Source: Rhizophagus irregularis (lineage: Eukaryota; Glomeromycota; Glomeromycetes; Glomerales; Glomeraceae). Taken from it: 64,000 nt of DNA. This document shows, piece after piece, positions 21,342-32,277 of the stretch. The DNA is taken from positions 1,302,001 to 1,366,000 of the forward strand of contig NC_089449.1 of assembly GCF_026210795.1 (NCBI RefSeq). The letters run 5' to 3'. The notes under the pieces were generated by a model, which saw only the letters and a list, made by a program, of their open reading frames with translations, was not told the origin of the DNA and made no database searches. The position numbers and the translations under genes are program-made. How positions within the stretch are numbered: the stretch's first letter is position 1; every line of letters starts with the position of its first letter.

Positions 21342-22745
21342 CCCTATGAAAAAAGTCTGTGTGATTTTTGTTGAAAAATCATTCAATTAAATTCACTATG
21401 ATTTCTGTATATTTGACCATACAATAATTGTGCTAAAAATTGCAATAAATCACACAATTATTGCATGGTAATTCATTCAATAATTATCCTATTTTTGACC
21501 TGAATTTATACAATTATTGTGTGATTTCTGAGCCAAATTTTAGGCCATATTTTAGGAATTATAGGTTAAATTTTACAGTAATAACAGGCAATTTATAAAG
21601 TGAAATTATGAATTTTTATTGACTTAAAATATAAAAAATATACACAATATTTCATAAATAAAATACTAAATTTGATATAATCATAAATATAAAAATTTGT
21701 AAGAAAATAAAATAAAATAAAGTATGATAATAACATGAAAGTAAATTAGTAGTATCAAAGAAGAAAGTAAATTATTAGTGTAAGTAAATTATTAGTATTA
21801 AATAAATAAAAAAGTATGAAGTTAGTGAAGAAAGCAAATTAGTAGTGTTAAAAAGTAAATTATTAGTGTTAGTAATAAAAAAGTATGAAGTTAGTGAAGA
21901 AAGCAAATTAGTGTGTTAAAAAGTAAATTATTAGTGTTAGTAATAAAAAAAAAGTATGAAGTTAGTGAAGAAAGCAAGTTAGTAACATTAAAATGTAAAA
22001 AGTTAGGAAAATAAAAAGATAAAGAACACAAGTTTTTCTTACCTGATATTTTAAAAGAAAGTTGAAGAAAAGTTAAAAGATTAAAAAACATAAACAAAAA
22101 CATTTCGCGTCATCATATTTATTTTGACGATCAGATCACGTAATCAACATATATAATTTAAGAGTTAATTTTTACCGCATAATTCTGGCCAAATTATAAT
22201 TCCAGTCAGAACTAATTGTGTAACCTAATAAAAAGTTTTTGACTTTTTTTTAGTTACAAGATGATACAAAAATTTCACCAATGGGTCCGAAAGATGCCCG
22301 TTTATAAGCAAATATGCAGTTGAAATTTGTGTAACCTTACTGCATAAATCACTTTACTTATTTATAATGGTTAAAAGCGGCATTTCACCCTAAAAGTGGT
22401 CAAATGTAACCATACAGGTAAGATGGAAAGTAGTATAGTAGGATTACTCAAAAATTGCTTTCTGTATCCTAAACTTTAAGCTATTTTCAAGTTGTACAAT
22501 AATCACAATTTTTATTGTACAAAAATTGAATGTTTTCTGTATCCTAAATTTAAGTTGTATAAAGATCACACAAAAATTGAACATTTTCTATATTCTAAAT
22601 TTAAGTTGTACAAAAATTGCATACTTTTAATATGCTTTGAAAAACTTCATAGCTATTTTTATCCAAAAATCTGCAATAATTGTACAATTTCCACACGGAC
22701 TTGAACAAATATCATACAAAAATTGGATGATTTTTTTTCATAGGG
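21342..22745. mobile_element. 1.4-kb inverted-terminal element inside gag
   Basis: Both ends begin CCCTATGAAAAAA (right end inverted), flanked by CTA on both sides (21339-21341 and 22746-22748). Removing it plus one CTA rejoins the Gag frame (RGNI before, GLLEF after). The interior is AT-rich with repeated ATAATTGTGTGATT and GTAAATTATTAGTGTTA words, the latter in three to four tandem copies (about 21740-21990). No transposase is present, so it is non-autonomous. A 3-bp duplication would fit a PIF/Harbinger- or CACTA-like mechanism, not decided here. Confidence 0.75.
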
Positions 22746-23605
22746 CTATATTCCCTCTACTTCGCTGTAAGTGATGGGCATTTCGCTGATATAGCAATTG
22801 TAAGGCAAATTTTTCCTGTAGCAATATACCAATATGGGTTCGCTTTCCTGTTATATTGTTTAACATTCTATTTACTTGATTTCAAGCATTGGTCCGCAAC
22901 TGACAAAGGTTAGCAATAACCATTTGTTCTACTCCTTCAGCATTTTGCCTTTCGTATAATTTCATTATCACGCTCATCTGTCATACATATACTCTTTGCA
23001 CGGACTAAATCCCGATGCAAATTATTCTCTTTTCGGCAAATCTGCCTTGTCGCCCTTTTTATTTGATCAGCTAAGATTTTTCTACCTATTGTTGTATTAT
23101 TCAGATAACCATCTATAGCATTTACTAGCTCTGTGATGGTAGCCATTTCTAAGTTAATATTAGGATTATACAAGTCTGGAGAATTCCCTCGTTCTGGCGA
23201 ATTTTTTTGTAATGAGATGGTTCTGATCTGACATCACAATTTCTCTACCTGCTCCTCGGAATTTACTAACAGACTCTCTATACTAGAAATATGTTTTTCA
23301 TTATCACGAATATCCTTCTTAGCTTGATATAGTTGCTTTTTTAGGCTGGAAATTTCAGATTTTAGCTCTACTATCTCCTCTTTCGAAGCATTCTCAAGAC
23401 GTTTTATCTCACCATTAAGAGTTTGGATTTCTTGTTCACAACGGACACATTCACGTTCCAGCTCCCTGATCTGCTTTTCATTTTGGCAGTTACTATCAAC
23501 TTCTGCTTGCAATTCACTACGAAAATGGTAGTTCTCCTCCTCCAGCTCAGCTTTATATTCTTCACATGTTCTTCTCATTTGATTTTGGGACCTCCGAAAT
23601 GCCAT
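22746..23605 (-). pseudogene. Gag-like protein, N-terminal coiled-coil part
   Basis: ATG at 23605 (MAFRRSQNQMRRTCEEY). A long coiled coil covers residues ~15-122, then an in-frame TGA at 23234. The same frame continues as SPERGNSPDLYNPNINLEM and a helical segment to about 22950. A frameshift leads to ERQNAEGVEQMVIANLCQL, a second TGA near 22880, and RMLNNITGKRTHIGILLQEK up to the insertion. The frame then resumes inside 19717-21341. I therefore treat 23605 to 19717 as one ~850-codon gag gene broken by two TGAs here, one further on, one frameshift and one insertion. Confidence 0.65.
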
Positions 23606-24276
23606 TCTTTTTGTGATTATAAAAGAGAATCAGAATGAGCCAACTACAAATCTTCGATAGCACCCTATTGGAGGCGCTCGAAATTGAAAAAATATCATAT
23701 TGCGCGAAATATATTATCGCCCAACTGGCTATCATTCTAATCCCAAATCATTAAGAGATGCATATAAAAAGTTATAGCACCAATTCCACCTAAGCAATGT
23801 AAAGATTTTTTAAAATCAAGAAATATACCAAATTAATTTCACTGGCCTCTTCTCAGATAATGGTTTACGTTTCCGTGATGTGAAACGAATCCATGCCTCA
23901 TTTATTATGGAAGCTGGTAAGCAGCTGCAATTCAGAATATGCTTGGTTAAATGCCATTATATATTTATACATGGCGCAAAAAAAAATGGAATTCCATGAA
24001 ATTTTAAAAAATAGACCACCAGGGTCAGTTTTATTATAATACAAATAATACATTTATGGCCTTTTTATAAATAAGAAGAGACACGCTAGATGGATCAAAA
24101 ATTTATGTCACACATGCCTAGGCCATAAGGTGTGGAGGCAATATTCGGGATCTGGGTTAAGGACTAATCTGGAAAAATTCATTCACAATTATTATTCATA
24201 TCTAGTCACATTATACAACTGGATAAGAGCTGGGAATTTTGTCGGAGAGTCACATGAGATGTATTCCCTTATACTA
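23606..24276. other. Intergenic stretch within the Polinton, no gene seen
   Basis: Contains the likely promoter of the gag gene (minus strand) and the 3' end of the next minus-strand gene. Short ORFs are present on the plus strand but have no coding character. No inverted terminal structure was recognised. Confidence 0.4.
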
Positions 24277-25128
24277 TTATACATATACATTCATTCCAAT
24301 ATAATTATCCAGTCTAAAATGTGAATATGCTAACCAGATAATTTCATCACGTGGTTTATTCGGATAAGCAGTTACCTGTCTATGATAATATTCAGAAATT
24401 TCAATCATTTTTACTGATACTTTGTGGAATCTTACAAATAATTGAATTTTCTTATCTTTTACCCAATCGCCACCTAAAAACTTTTCCTCATCAGTAGTAC
24501 CATCATTTCTCAGCGCATTCCAAATTTGAGATGCGAATGACGCAGGTCTCTTCTTGTAACTCCTCCAAGCCTGTTGGATAACTCTTACATTATTAATTAA
24601 GCGATTTACAATCCTTTTCTTAATTTCATTTGAATGTTCATAAGTATAATTATTCAAGCCTTTTTTGAATATAAAACAATATGTTAGATAAATCTCATCA
24701 ACTCTATCAGAACTGAGTGATGATACACTCTTTCGGCTTAGCGCTCCTCTTTTTTTCACATTCTTTCGTATAGGATTAGAATATGCAAGATGCTTTTTAG
24801 TGGATTTAGTAATACATTCATTCAGATGCTTATTAGCACATTCAATGGTATTTTCGTAAATAATTACCAAGGAGTCGCATACAGTGCAATAAATATGAAA
24901 TGAGCGTCTCCCAGCTTTAAATTCCCCATCTTTATATGATCTTTCAATCATCTGGATAAATCCATTCTTAGAAAAGTATTTCAAGTTATTTTCAAGAAGT
25001 GTCTTAAATGGATAACGAACACGGGAACACCATATTTCTGGTGTTTCACTACTATACCTATATTGCAGATTGTTTAACGCCTGCACTACTACAGGATTCA
25101 AACCATTATAGTCGCTAGATTTAGCCAT
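24277..25128 (-). CDS. IQ-motif protein of a fungal expanded family (Polinton cargo)
   Basis: A 283-codon uninterrupted frame with ATG at 25128. A Cys/His cluster at residues ~90-115 (IYCTVCDSLVIIYENTIECANKHLNEC) could bind zinc. A basic Ser-rich linker follows, then IQQAWRSYKKRP (about residue 200), an IQ-type helix that may bind a calmodulin-like protein. The conserved block IWNALRNDGTTDEEKFLGGDWV comes next, and the end (IIWLAYSHFRLDNYIG) is well formed. I recall related proteins as multicopy in Rhizophagus but know no function. It stands alone between the gag and RING genes on the same strand. It is intact, unlike most neighbours, so it may still be expressed. Confidence 0.6.
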   Translation of the reverse strand: MAKSSDYNGLNPVVVQALNNLQYRYSSETPEIWCSRVRYPFKTLLENNLKYFSKNGFIQMIERSYKDGEFKAGRRSFHIYCTVCDSLVIIYENTIECANKHLNECITKSTKKHLAYSNPIRKNVKKRGALSRKSVSSLSSDRVDEIYLTYCFIFKKGLNNYTYEHSNEIKKRIVNRLINNVRVIQQAWRSYKKRPASFASQIWNALRNDGTTDEEKFLGGDWVKDKKIQLFVRFHKVSVKMIEISEYYHRQVTAYPNKPRDEIIWLAYSHFRLDNYIGMNVYV

Positions 25129-25691
25129 TTTACAGATATATGGAGTTTATAGCAATTTATAGTTGTTTTAGTGATTTAAAGTGTTCTTAGCTATCCTTGA
25201 GTAACATATACTATAGAATATCATCATTCAAATTTATACGGATTTACTGGTTAACAATTAATTGATTTGTAGCCAATTTAGAGAGACTACACACTACTAA
25301 ACTCAAATTCGATTGGGATGACCGGCCAATCAGATTTCGGATTTTTTCTTTAACCGGATAGCCTGAAAATGATTACGAATAAAATGCACATGTTCGAGAT
25401 GATCGGCTAATTTAGTCATGTGGATTTTTACTAGAAATCTTATTGGGAGAAGTGTGACATTAATGTCACAGCTAAACCAATGAAATCTGGCAAAGTTTTG
25501 GAACAGAGTTATGGGTTATGACAATTTATATGCTGAAATGAAAACTGGAAACTTTATGATTTTTGCTCTGAGAGCCGTGACATTAGTGTCACACTACTTT
25601 ACAAATAAAAAATAAAAAATGGCCGTAGCCAGTCCTGAAAGGACCCTTTATTATCAAGAGTTACACAAAATACATGTAGCAGTAGTACTAT
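25129..25691. other. Intergenic region with a pair of GTGACATTA palindromes
   Basis: Two near-identical 16-18-bp palindromes, TGTGACATTAATGTCACA (25453-25470) and GTGACATTAGTGTCAC (25577-25592), lie about 125 bp apart upstream of the IQ-protein gene. They could be an operator pair or the ends of a tiny foldback element. Nothing else was recognised. Confidence 0.4.
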
Positions 25692-27221
25692 TTATTCATT
25701 TAATCTAGCAATAAGAAAATCGACATCATCTGGAAATAGATTTAAGATTGTAGTAGCATTAAAAGACTTTAACCGTTCTATTGCTTCTATACCACCAACA
25801 TTACTAAAGAGCCTGAAAACCTTTTTACCCCTTTCCTTTCTTTTTCGAAGGTTAGTCTCGGTAAGCTTATCTTGTACAGAAATCTGATTCATGATTCTAT
25901 CGTTAACTTTAGCATTAGATACATCCTCATTACAAGTTTTTCTAAAATGATCGAATAACTGCTTAGTAGCTTGGCCAAAAACATAATAGCATCGAAGCAA
26001 ATCATAAGTGGTTCTTCAAAGATTGTCTTCAGCAGTACCAATCTTATTATATAAATCGAGAAAATCAAGCAAGTTTACGTCCATTTCAGAGACACTCGAC
26101 TGCAAAGTGATGAGGGGATCTCGAGAGAGACCATCTTCTAGGGACTCAGGAGAAGTCAACTCCATAATTAGTTTTTTCAATGTAGGGGAATCATTTCTAT
26201 CAATCTGCTTCCTGATCTGCTTCGCTTTCTTGCTAGATGATTGTTCGGTAGAAGCAGGATTCATAGTGCGTTTATTCTGTGTGGTTCTTGAGCCCTGGGT
26301 TTCAAAATTGTCAGTTACTATTTCATCGTTGTCAGTTTCCATATCAGCAGTTTCCGTATCATTAGTTGATGGACATATAGGGCACAGCTTTCGTGGATTA
26401 TCGATACAGCTGTAATGGACAATATGCATGCAGGTTAAATATACGAGTGGTTTCGGAGGACCTTGGGGTTGAGGGGAGATTCGAAGAAAGCCTAGAGGAG
26501 GGAGGTATGAAGAAAAATCTTCAGAACATTTAGCACATCTCAAAGTACTTTTGACTTGCTGAGTTGCTGTACCCTTGATCCCTCCCATCCGTATAGGTGG
26601 TGAAGATAGGGTAAACGTCCCCATTAAGTTGGATAAAGGTGAAATTCCACTTGATTGAGAGGTCACTCTGGAATCAGGTATTGGCAGATCGGAAATGATA
26701 GTAAGGCCATCAGCTTGATCTAAGATGTCCACACTCTTTCCACAGTCGGGGGCTGGACATGCGCTTGAAGTACCAATAAAAAGTTTTTTTTTGATACAGA
26801 GTCTGTGAAAAATATGTCCGCAGGCGAGGTATGAGAATGCTTTGAGAGGAGACATTAAAATGTCATTGCCACATTCGGGGCATGAATCTAGTTCTGGGAA
26901 ATCAATATCTCCAACAGTTTCATCATCAAGACTTTTGAGGATATTATATCCAAGGTTTTTAAGATTAACAAGAGAGGGTCTCTCAGATTCCGAAATACTG
27001 CTCTTTTCTCTACTTTGCGTGTTGCCGATTGGGCCAATATTGATTTCATCAACAGTGGTCACTTCCGTATTAACAGAGCTATCTTGGTTCTCCATACCTG
27101 CCCACTTATCATCACTCTCGTGGTCAGCTATCTTGCTGGCTAAAGCTAAAGACGGGTTTTTATAGCATTTGTAAATTTCGTAGGAGAAAACATTCCCTTC
27201 GGGATTAATTTTCACCAGCAA
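25692..27221 (-). pseudogene. Double RING-finger protein with a single in-frame TGA (Polinton cargo)
   Basis: ATG at 27221; 401 codons to TGA at 26016, then the same frame stays open for about 108 more codons to 25692. Two cross-brace zinc domains are visible. The first is CPECGNDIL ... CGHIFHRLCIKK ... CPAPDCGKS (residues ~115-165). The second is CAKCSEDF ... CMHIVHYSCID ... CPICPS (about 225-285). Such domains recruit E2 enzymes for ubiquitin transfer. After an acidic and basic linker (SSKKAKQIRKQ), the C-terminal block LRKRKERGKKVFRLF ... IERLKSFNAT is shared with the coiled-coil gene at 30357-31883. The TGA stands where the join LRRTTYDLL would be natural (CGA to TGA). Confidence 0.7.
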
Positions 27222-27526
27222 TTACACACTACATTTCGTCATTCCGTTAATCCCCCTGCAAATCGATAAAAATGACTTCATGATAAGCATAGATATCCCC
27301 AATCCCATATGCGAAATAATGATTGCTAGAGAAATATCCATACCTGAATATTGTTTTGCTAGTATGACAGTAGCGTGAGGGAAGAAATGGAATAATGCTT
27401 CGATGGAAAGAATTTTTTGTTAGACATGGTGCGGAAAAAAATAATGTGAATATATTATATATGCCAATCTTACGTCGCACAGCCCCTATTCTTCGGCAAG
27501 AATTTCTCCGATATCTTCTGTGCATT
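27222..27526. other. Short intergenic gap, no convincing gene
   Basis: Upstream region of the RING gene. A Tyr/His-rich minus-strand ORF (27247-27525) has unusual composition and no recognisable domain, so I do not call it a gene. Confidence 0.3.
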
Positions 27527-27889
27527 TCAGGTGATAGGGTTTAGAATACCGCAGTCTCTTTTGGATAAGCCACCCACGTGATTCGAAAAGGAACGAACGA
27601 AGTAATAATATTTAGGCCTAAGCGAAAACTTGTATAAACTGGGTATGGGATTCTTCCATTCTTTCATAAGTTTATCCAGCCATACAGTGCTTAAACGGCT
27701 CTCTAGAATACCACGACGCATTAGCTCTTCACCGATTAGCCTATCACGATCTTTTAGTATTTTATGGTATTTTCTACGATCTTCGTTTGTTTCTATTGAA
27801 CTACGATAAAATCCTATATCTCTCTCCAAGAGAAATCGGGGTGAAACTTTTACATATATTATTAAAAGGAGATCACATGATATATTCAA
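27527..27889 (-). CDS. Hypothetical protein, charged helical
   Basis: A 120-codon frame. The segment RDIGFYRSSIETNEDRRKYH and the following KDRDRLIGEELMRRGILESR have the look of a real amphipathic-helix protein, followed by FSLRPKYYYFVRSFSNH. The first dozen hydrophobic residues before VSPRFLLERD are probably not translated or belong to another exon. Not recognised. It is on the same strand as its neighbours inside the Polinton and no partner is evident. Confidence 0.4.
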   Translation of the reverse strand: MNISCDLLLIIYVKVSPRFLLERDIGFYRSSIETNEDRRKYHKILKDRDRLIGEELMRRGILESRLSTVWLDKLMKEWKNPIPSLYKFSLRPKYYYFVRSFSNHVGGLSKRDCGILNPIT

Positions 27890-28064
27890 ATAATGTAAAC
27901 TGTATCTTTTTTTATTAAGAATTAATATTATAATAAGCTAAAAATTTAAAAGATGATTAATTAGGATGTCTAGTAAAAATTAAGATACATCACATTCTTA
28001 TTAATATATAATACAAAATATAATGCAATAAAGATTTTTTCTTATCGATATTTCGTTAATAAAT

Positions 28065-29270
28065 TTATATGTTTAAAGCTTCTCGCACTACAACTTGAAG
28101 CTCATAGAGGTCCAAATTAAATCCAGCAGCAAATCCTACGGGAAGTGTATTTGGTACAATAGGAAATCCTGCGGGAAGATTATTTGCTGGAACTCCATCA
28201 AATAATTCTGTTCCAGGAATATTCATTGTATATGTCGGAATGTTAGCTGCATTGCAAGGAGGAAAGTTATTGTTATTATTATTAGGATCAGGACGCCCAA
28301 CACCAACAAAGCTACCAGGAGGAACATTCATTTGCTGTGTAATATAGTTTACAGTATTTGTATCAGGATTTGCCGTCCCAAAAGAAATGACCCTAGTTGG
28401 AACCAGCGGGGTTGGACTTGTACGAAGGTACAATGCAGCAATAAGTGCAATGGTACTAGTGTTTGTAAGAGCGTTTGTACGAATTCCAAAAATCTTGATA
28501 GCTAACACGATTTGGATTGTGGTTTGTTGACCGAGGTAGCGAATTGCCGTTCGATGAAGATCAGGAAGACTCTGAGAAAAACCAACCTCAATCATCATTG
28601 TTGGAAACGCGTTTCCATATCTATCTGCAGCTGGTGCACCTTGTTGTGGCCTAGGACGATGTCTTGGTCGGACATAAACATCTGGCTCTCTGCCAGAACC
28701 TCGACCCAAAGTTGTGGTTGCATCAGTACCATATCGAAAATCCTGCATATTCCATATGCTCATAAATCCAATGATCGCTCCTGCTACTTCTGCATGAGGG
28801 GCGGAAGGTACTTCATATATTTTAATTTTCCCATCACACAAGTACATGCGAACAGAAGTATTCATATTATTTTCACGATAACGGAGATATTCTTCAAGTG
28901 GTACATTTTCTTTTATAGTTATCTCTCTTGATCCTGTGTATCCTTCTTCTTCTTCTTCATTTACTTCTTCCCCTTCTTCTCGGGCTTTTTGGAATGTGAG
29001 CAATTTTTCTCTTGCTGATTCAATAGCCGCGGAAGATAAGTGAAGCCTTTTCTCTCGTGTAGGCTGGAAGGTAAGTTGACTAGAGTCACTAGGCTGAGAG
29101 GCAAGTTGACTAGACTGTTGACTAGACTGTTGACTAGACTGTCGAGACTGGGAACGCGTGATACGATAAGGAAAATAACGAACTCCTGAGTCTAAAATTA
29201 TATCACTAGTTAATAACTGTTAAATTCCTATAATCTTACCATCTGTATTGTTGCGGGAACTTGAGGCCAT
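28065..29270 (-). CDS. Uma2-like PD-(D/E)XK nuclease-fold protein (Polinton cargo)
   Basis: The continuous frame covers 29003-28065 and remains open upstream to about 29220. An ATG at 29270 (MASSSRNNTD) can be joined by a possible 48-nt GTAAGA...TTTTAG intron (about 29239-29192), or else a TAA near 29221 breaks it. After a Gln/Ser-rich repeat (SSQQSSQQSSQ) and an acidic stretch comes the fold core: GKIKIYEVPSAPHAEVAGAI, EPDVYVRPR with the Asp, then PTMMIEVGFSQSLPDLH with the Glu of an E-x-[KS]-like motif. This resembles the Uma2/DUF820 branch. The C-terminal ~130 residues are Pro/Asn-rich. It may be a nuclease or a fold-only relative; its role in the element is unknown. Confidence 0.6.
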
Positions 29271-29764
29271 AATTTATATATTTTAAGAGTGATTGTTAAG
29301 AGATTTCTTTTTTTTTTACGTTTTAAGGTTGATTGAATTGATTGGAGATTTCTTTGAAACGGATATTTATAAGACCGATTGTCGCACAGATTTAGTAATA
29401 ATCACATGATACCAAGCATAATCAATTGTCACAGAATTTTTTATACTTGCGAAACTATGCGAATAATAGAATTAATCTAAAATGACTATATGGAATGTGA
29501 AGTTCCCGGATCTCGTTACTTAATAAACTACTTATCTCTCATGCAGAAATAGGCTGATTTAGGACTGCATTCTCAAAATATGCTTATCGAGTGAGATCCT
29601 TTGATATAATCGCATATTTACTGCCTTGACTATTGATCCATACAGATACCAATGCTTTTTTTCGCAAAAATGCCATCACGTGGCTATTATCGCGAACTTG
29701 AGTTTATTGCTTGAAGTGTTGCAGGTGAGACAATATTCCAACTTATCTTGAGAATAGAACTTCG
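29271..29764. other. Intergenic, no gene seen
   Basis: Likely promoter of the Uma2-like gene and the 3' flank of the next gene. AT-rich sequence with no ORF of coding character and no recognised element ends. Confidence 0.4.
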
Positions 29765-30229
29765 CTATTTCAGGATTATAAGGGAGCTGATTCCCATTTC
29801 GCAGTACCATTTGCCATGTAATCCATAATTCCCATGTTTTCCATCACAAATAGGGCATGATGAGCTCCACGGCTGAGGTGATATAAAATCATAATTATCA
29901 ATCCCTCTGAAACTATTTCCGAATTTCAAGTATGGGAAGTGCTCTAAGATGGATTTGATAATTGATTCTGGATCGGGTCTGGCTTCGAAGGTGATAGGCC
30001 CTTTTTCTTCACATTGCTCAGAAAAAGATAAATAGGATACTTTGTTTTCTGGCTTCAAATTTATGAGAAGGCGGGCTTTTGATAATTGCCATGACTCATA
30101 TCCAGTTTCTTTTTTATATTTTTTGTATAAGCTGGACCGAATCCTATCTGTCAAAACACTTGGTAAACCAGTTAATTTGGCATGCCAATCCAGATATTCG
30201 GGGGTTAATACTTTATCGGACTTGGACAT
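29765..30229 (-). CDS. CPxC...H zinc-motif protein of a Rhizophagus-type family (cargo)
   Basis: A 154-codon frame with ATG at 30229 (MSKSDKVLTPEYLDWHAKL). The middle is helical and charged. The C-terminal third carries FRGIDNYDFISPQPWSSSCPIC-type sequence with CPICDGKHGNYGLHGKWYC, a C-x2-C-x3-H pattern likely to bind zinc. The same layout, a short Tyr/Asp segment, then CPLC-x3-H, then G-x-Y/W, appears at the C-terminus of the gene at 30357-31883. It probably lost some C-terminal residues by a frameshift after GKWYCEMG. Function unknown; I recall the family as abundant in this fungus. Confidence 0.55.
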   Translation of the reverse strand: MSKSDKVLTPEYLDWHAKLTGLPSVLTDRIRSSLYKKYKKETGYESWQLSKARLLINLKPENKVSYLSFSEQCEEKGPITFEARPDPESIIKSILEHFPYLKFGNSFRGIDNYDFISPQPWSSSCPICDGKHGNYGLHGKWYCEMGISSLIILK

Positions 30230-30356
30230 GTTGACTTTTTTCTATGATTGCGAATCAATTTAAATTTTGTAATAGACTAATAGTTGACATAATTAGCCCT
30301 AAAAAATATTACACAATGAAGCGTGAGCAAATAGAATATAATATAAAATAATGAGA

Positions 30357-31883
30357 CTATGCAACTATCTCAATTTCACGCTGTTCACATTTAATAAAAT
30401 AGGATCTGGCTTCATATCTACCTTTTATACCTTCCTCATCATTATGATCTAACTTGCATAATGGACATGAAGTCTTGTCAGTAATTCCATAATAATTAAC
30501 ATTTTCACTACTAAATTCTCTATATAAATTAGGATATTGATCCAATGCTTTGTTGCGAAAATAGGCGTGGTCATAAGTTGGACTATTGGGTTGAGAAATA
30601 GGTGGTATCACCTCTACCTTGGTATCAAATTTTTTCAGGGCAGATTCATTGGGAACTTGAGATTCAGTAGGCGCATCCGAAATGGTGATATGTGATAAGT
30701 CAGAATTTTTCTTATCACTTTGTGAACTTGGTTCACAAAGTTGTATCTCCATATGAATGCTATAATCAAAGGGTATATTGTCAATAATATACTGGATGTC
30801 TTCATACGTCATTTTTGAGATAGAATCAGCAGAAAAGGAATGAATTCGCTTTATTTTATCCATACCTATTGCATTAAAAAGTGTATAGAGCTTCTTGGCC
30901 TACTTGATTCTTTTCCGTAAAAGTGCATCAGAAGTACCAGTAGGAAGCTGAGCTTTAACTTCTATATTTAGAATTCTACTGACTGTATTAGACCCCAGAT
31001 CAACTTGTTTTTCAGATGCGATCTCACCTCACCTCTGGATAAGAGTTTTCCCAAATTGACAGTAACAAAAGATAGCTTTTTAGGTCGCATGATCAGCAAG
31101 GATTACGGCATCACAAAGTTTTTCATATAAAAGAGAAAAGGTTGGCGTTCTCATTTCTACTGCTAAGGGATCACAGCTTCGTATTGTTTTCTCTAGGCAA
31201 ACATCCAAAGAATTCGAGCCTAGCTCATCTATAATATTGGAACAATTGGTGCTTGAATCCAATTCTCTTTGTGAAGATACTGAAAGTATCGAATCATTTG
31301 AGGTTACTTCAGTGACCGCCCCCTCGGACACTTCCTGAATGAATTTTTCCTTTTGTTTTTTCTGATTTTCCTTACGAAGTGCCCTTTTGTTGACTGATAC
31401 CTGTTTACCTTTTTCAGGAGAGATGGATTCCACTTTTGCAAGCTTCTCATCCCGCTTTCTCTGCCTTATCCCATCACTAACAATTTTCTTATTCACTTCA
31501 TCCAGAAAAGAGTCCATCATCTTTTCCTCTGACGACTTGGAATTGACAGATACCACTTCATTCACTATTACGGAGTCTGGTATGTCAGCAAGTTTTTTGG
31601 GAGAGGAATCCTTTCGTGGATGCCTAGAATCTTCTTTCAGTTTTGCAACTCTAGCCTTAAGCTCGGCATTCTCAGCATCATGCTTGACATTTTCAACATC
31701 ACGTCTAGTATTCTCGATGGCAGTATTTATTCTAGCTTTTTCTAATTTCTCGATTCTATTCCTGAGCTTGGCCCTTAACTTTGTAATCTCATCCTTGGCC
31801 TCATCATACTTGACCTTAAACTCAGCATTCTCAGCCATAAGTCTGGCGTTTTCTTGCCTAAGTAAATCAATCTCAGATGTCAT
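30357..31883 (-). pseudogene. Coiled-coil protein with CPLC...H tail, interrupted by three stops (cargo)
   Basis: ATG at 31883 (MTSEIDLLRQENARL). Residues ~1-110 form a strong coiled coil, followed by a basic/acidic region with LDEVNKKIV and a Lys-rich helix. After LADHAT come a TAA (31078), a TGA near 31048 and a TAG near 30900, all in one frame. That frame includes LRKR, AKKLYTLFNAIGMDKIKRIHSFSADS (shared with the RING protein) and the C-terminal CPLCKLDH ... SYFIKCEQREIEI zinc motif ending at 30357. An upstream in-frame ATG at 31946 is less likely because the MTSEID start matches what I remember of the family. Divergent from the Cys-rich gene at 31979, with a shared promoter of about 95 bp. 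Confidence 0.65.
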
Positions 31884-31978
31884 TTTCGAAAATAATTTTA
31901 TATACTGTATATTTACATTCAAAATAAAAAATTCACGTGATTCCACTTTGTGAACTTAGTTTAAATATGAAAGTGAGC

Positions 31979-32227
31979 ATGAATAATAAAGAAATGCCTT
32001 GTAATTGGTTATTAGTTGGACAGACCCGTTTCTGTAAAAATTCGACACGAGATCAATATTGTGCATCCCATGCATTTAAAATACGAAAGGGCGTAATAAT
32101 CCCACAACCATGTAAAGGATGTAGACGAGGCACTAAATCAAGCGTTCAGCTTTGTGTCCAATGCGGTCAAGGTAAGGAAAAAGCATACATATATTATAAA
32201 AAGAAGAATATGGGAGGAAATGAGTAA
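31979..32227 (+). CDS. Small Cys-rich zinc-binding-type protein (cargo)
   Basis: I take the start at 31979 (MNNKEMPCNW), because the pairs of cysteines begin right after it; an upstream in-frame ATG at 31937 adds an unlikely leader. About 82 codons. The Cys/His pattern (CNWLLVGQTRFCKN ... YCASHAFK ... PCKGCRRG ... LCVQCGQ) gives several CxxC-type pairs and suggests two zinc sites. The tail is basic (YYKKKNMGG). Related in style, and perhaps in origin, to the protein encoded at 42590-42962. Intact; function unknown. Confidence 0.55.
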   Translation: MNNKEMPCNWLLVGQTRFCKNSTRDQYCASHAFKIRKGVIIPQPCKGCRRGTKSSVQLCVQCGQGKEKAYIYYKKKNMGGNE

Positions 32228-32277
32228 TTAAACATACCATTTTCATAAGTACTAATCATCTATTATCACTTTCATAA

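Noticed and set aside
19064-23605. Gag-protease as an independent LTR retrotransposon inserted in the Polinton
   Set aside because: No LTRs, primer-binding site, reverse transcriptase or RNase H were seen around it, and the genes are tightly packed with Polinton genes on the same strand. Kept as the main alternative in the finding, not as the call.
27247-27525. Minus-strand ORF rich in Tyr and His
   Set aside because: No domain, unusual composition, and neighbouring frames look equally open, so it is probably not coding.
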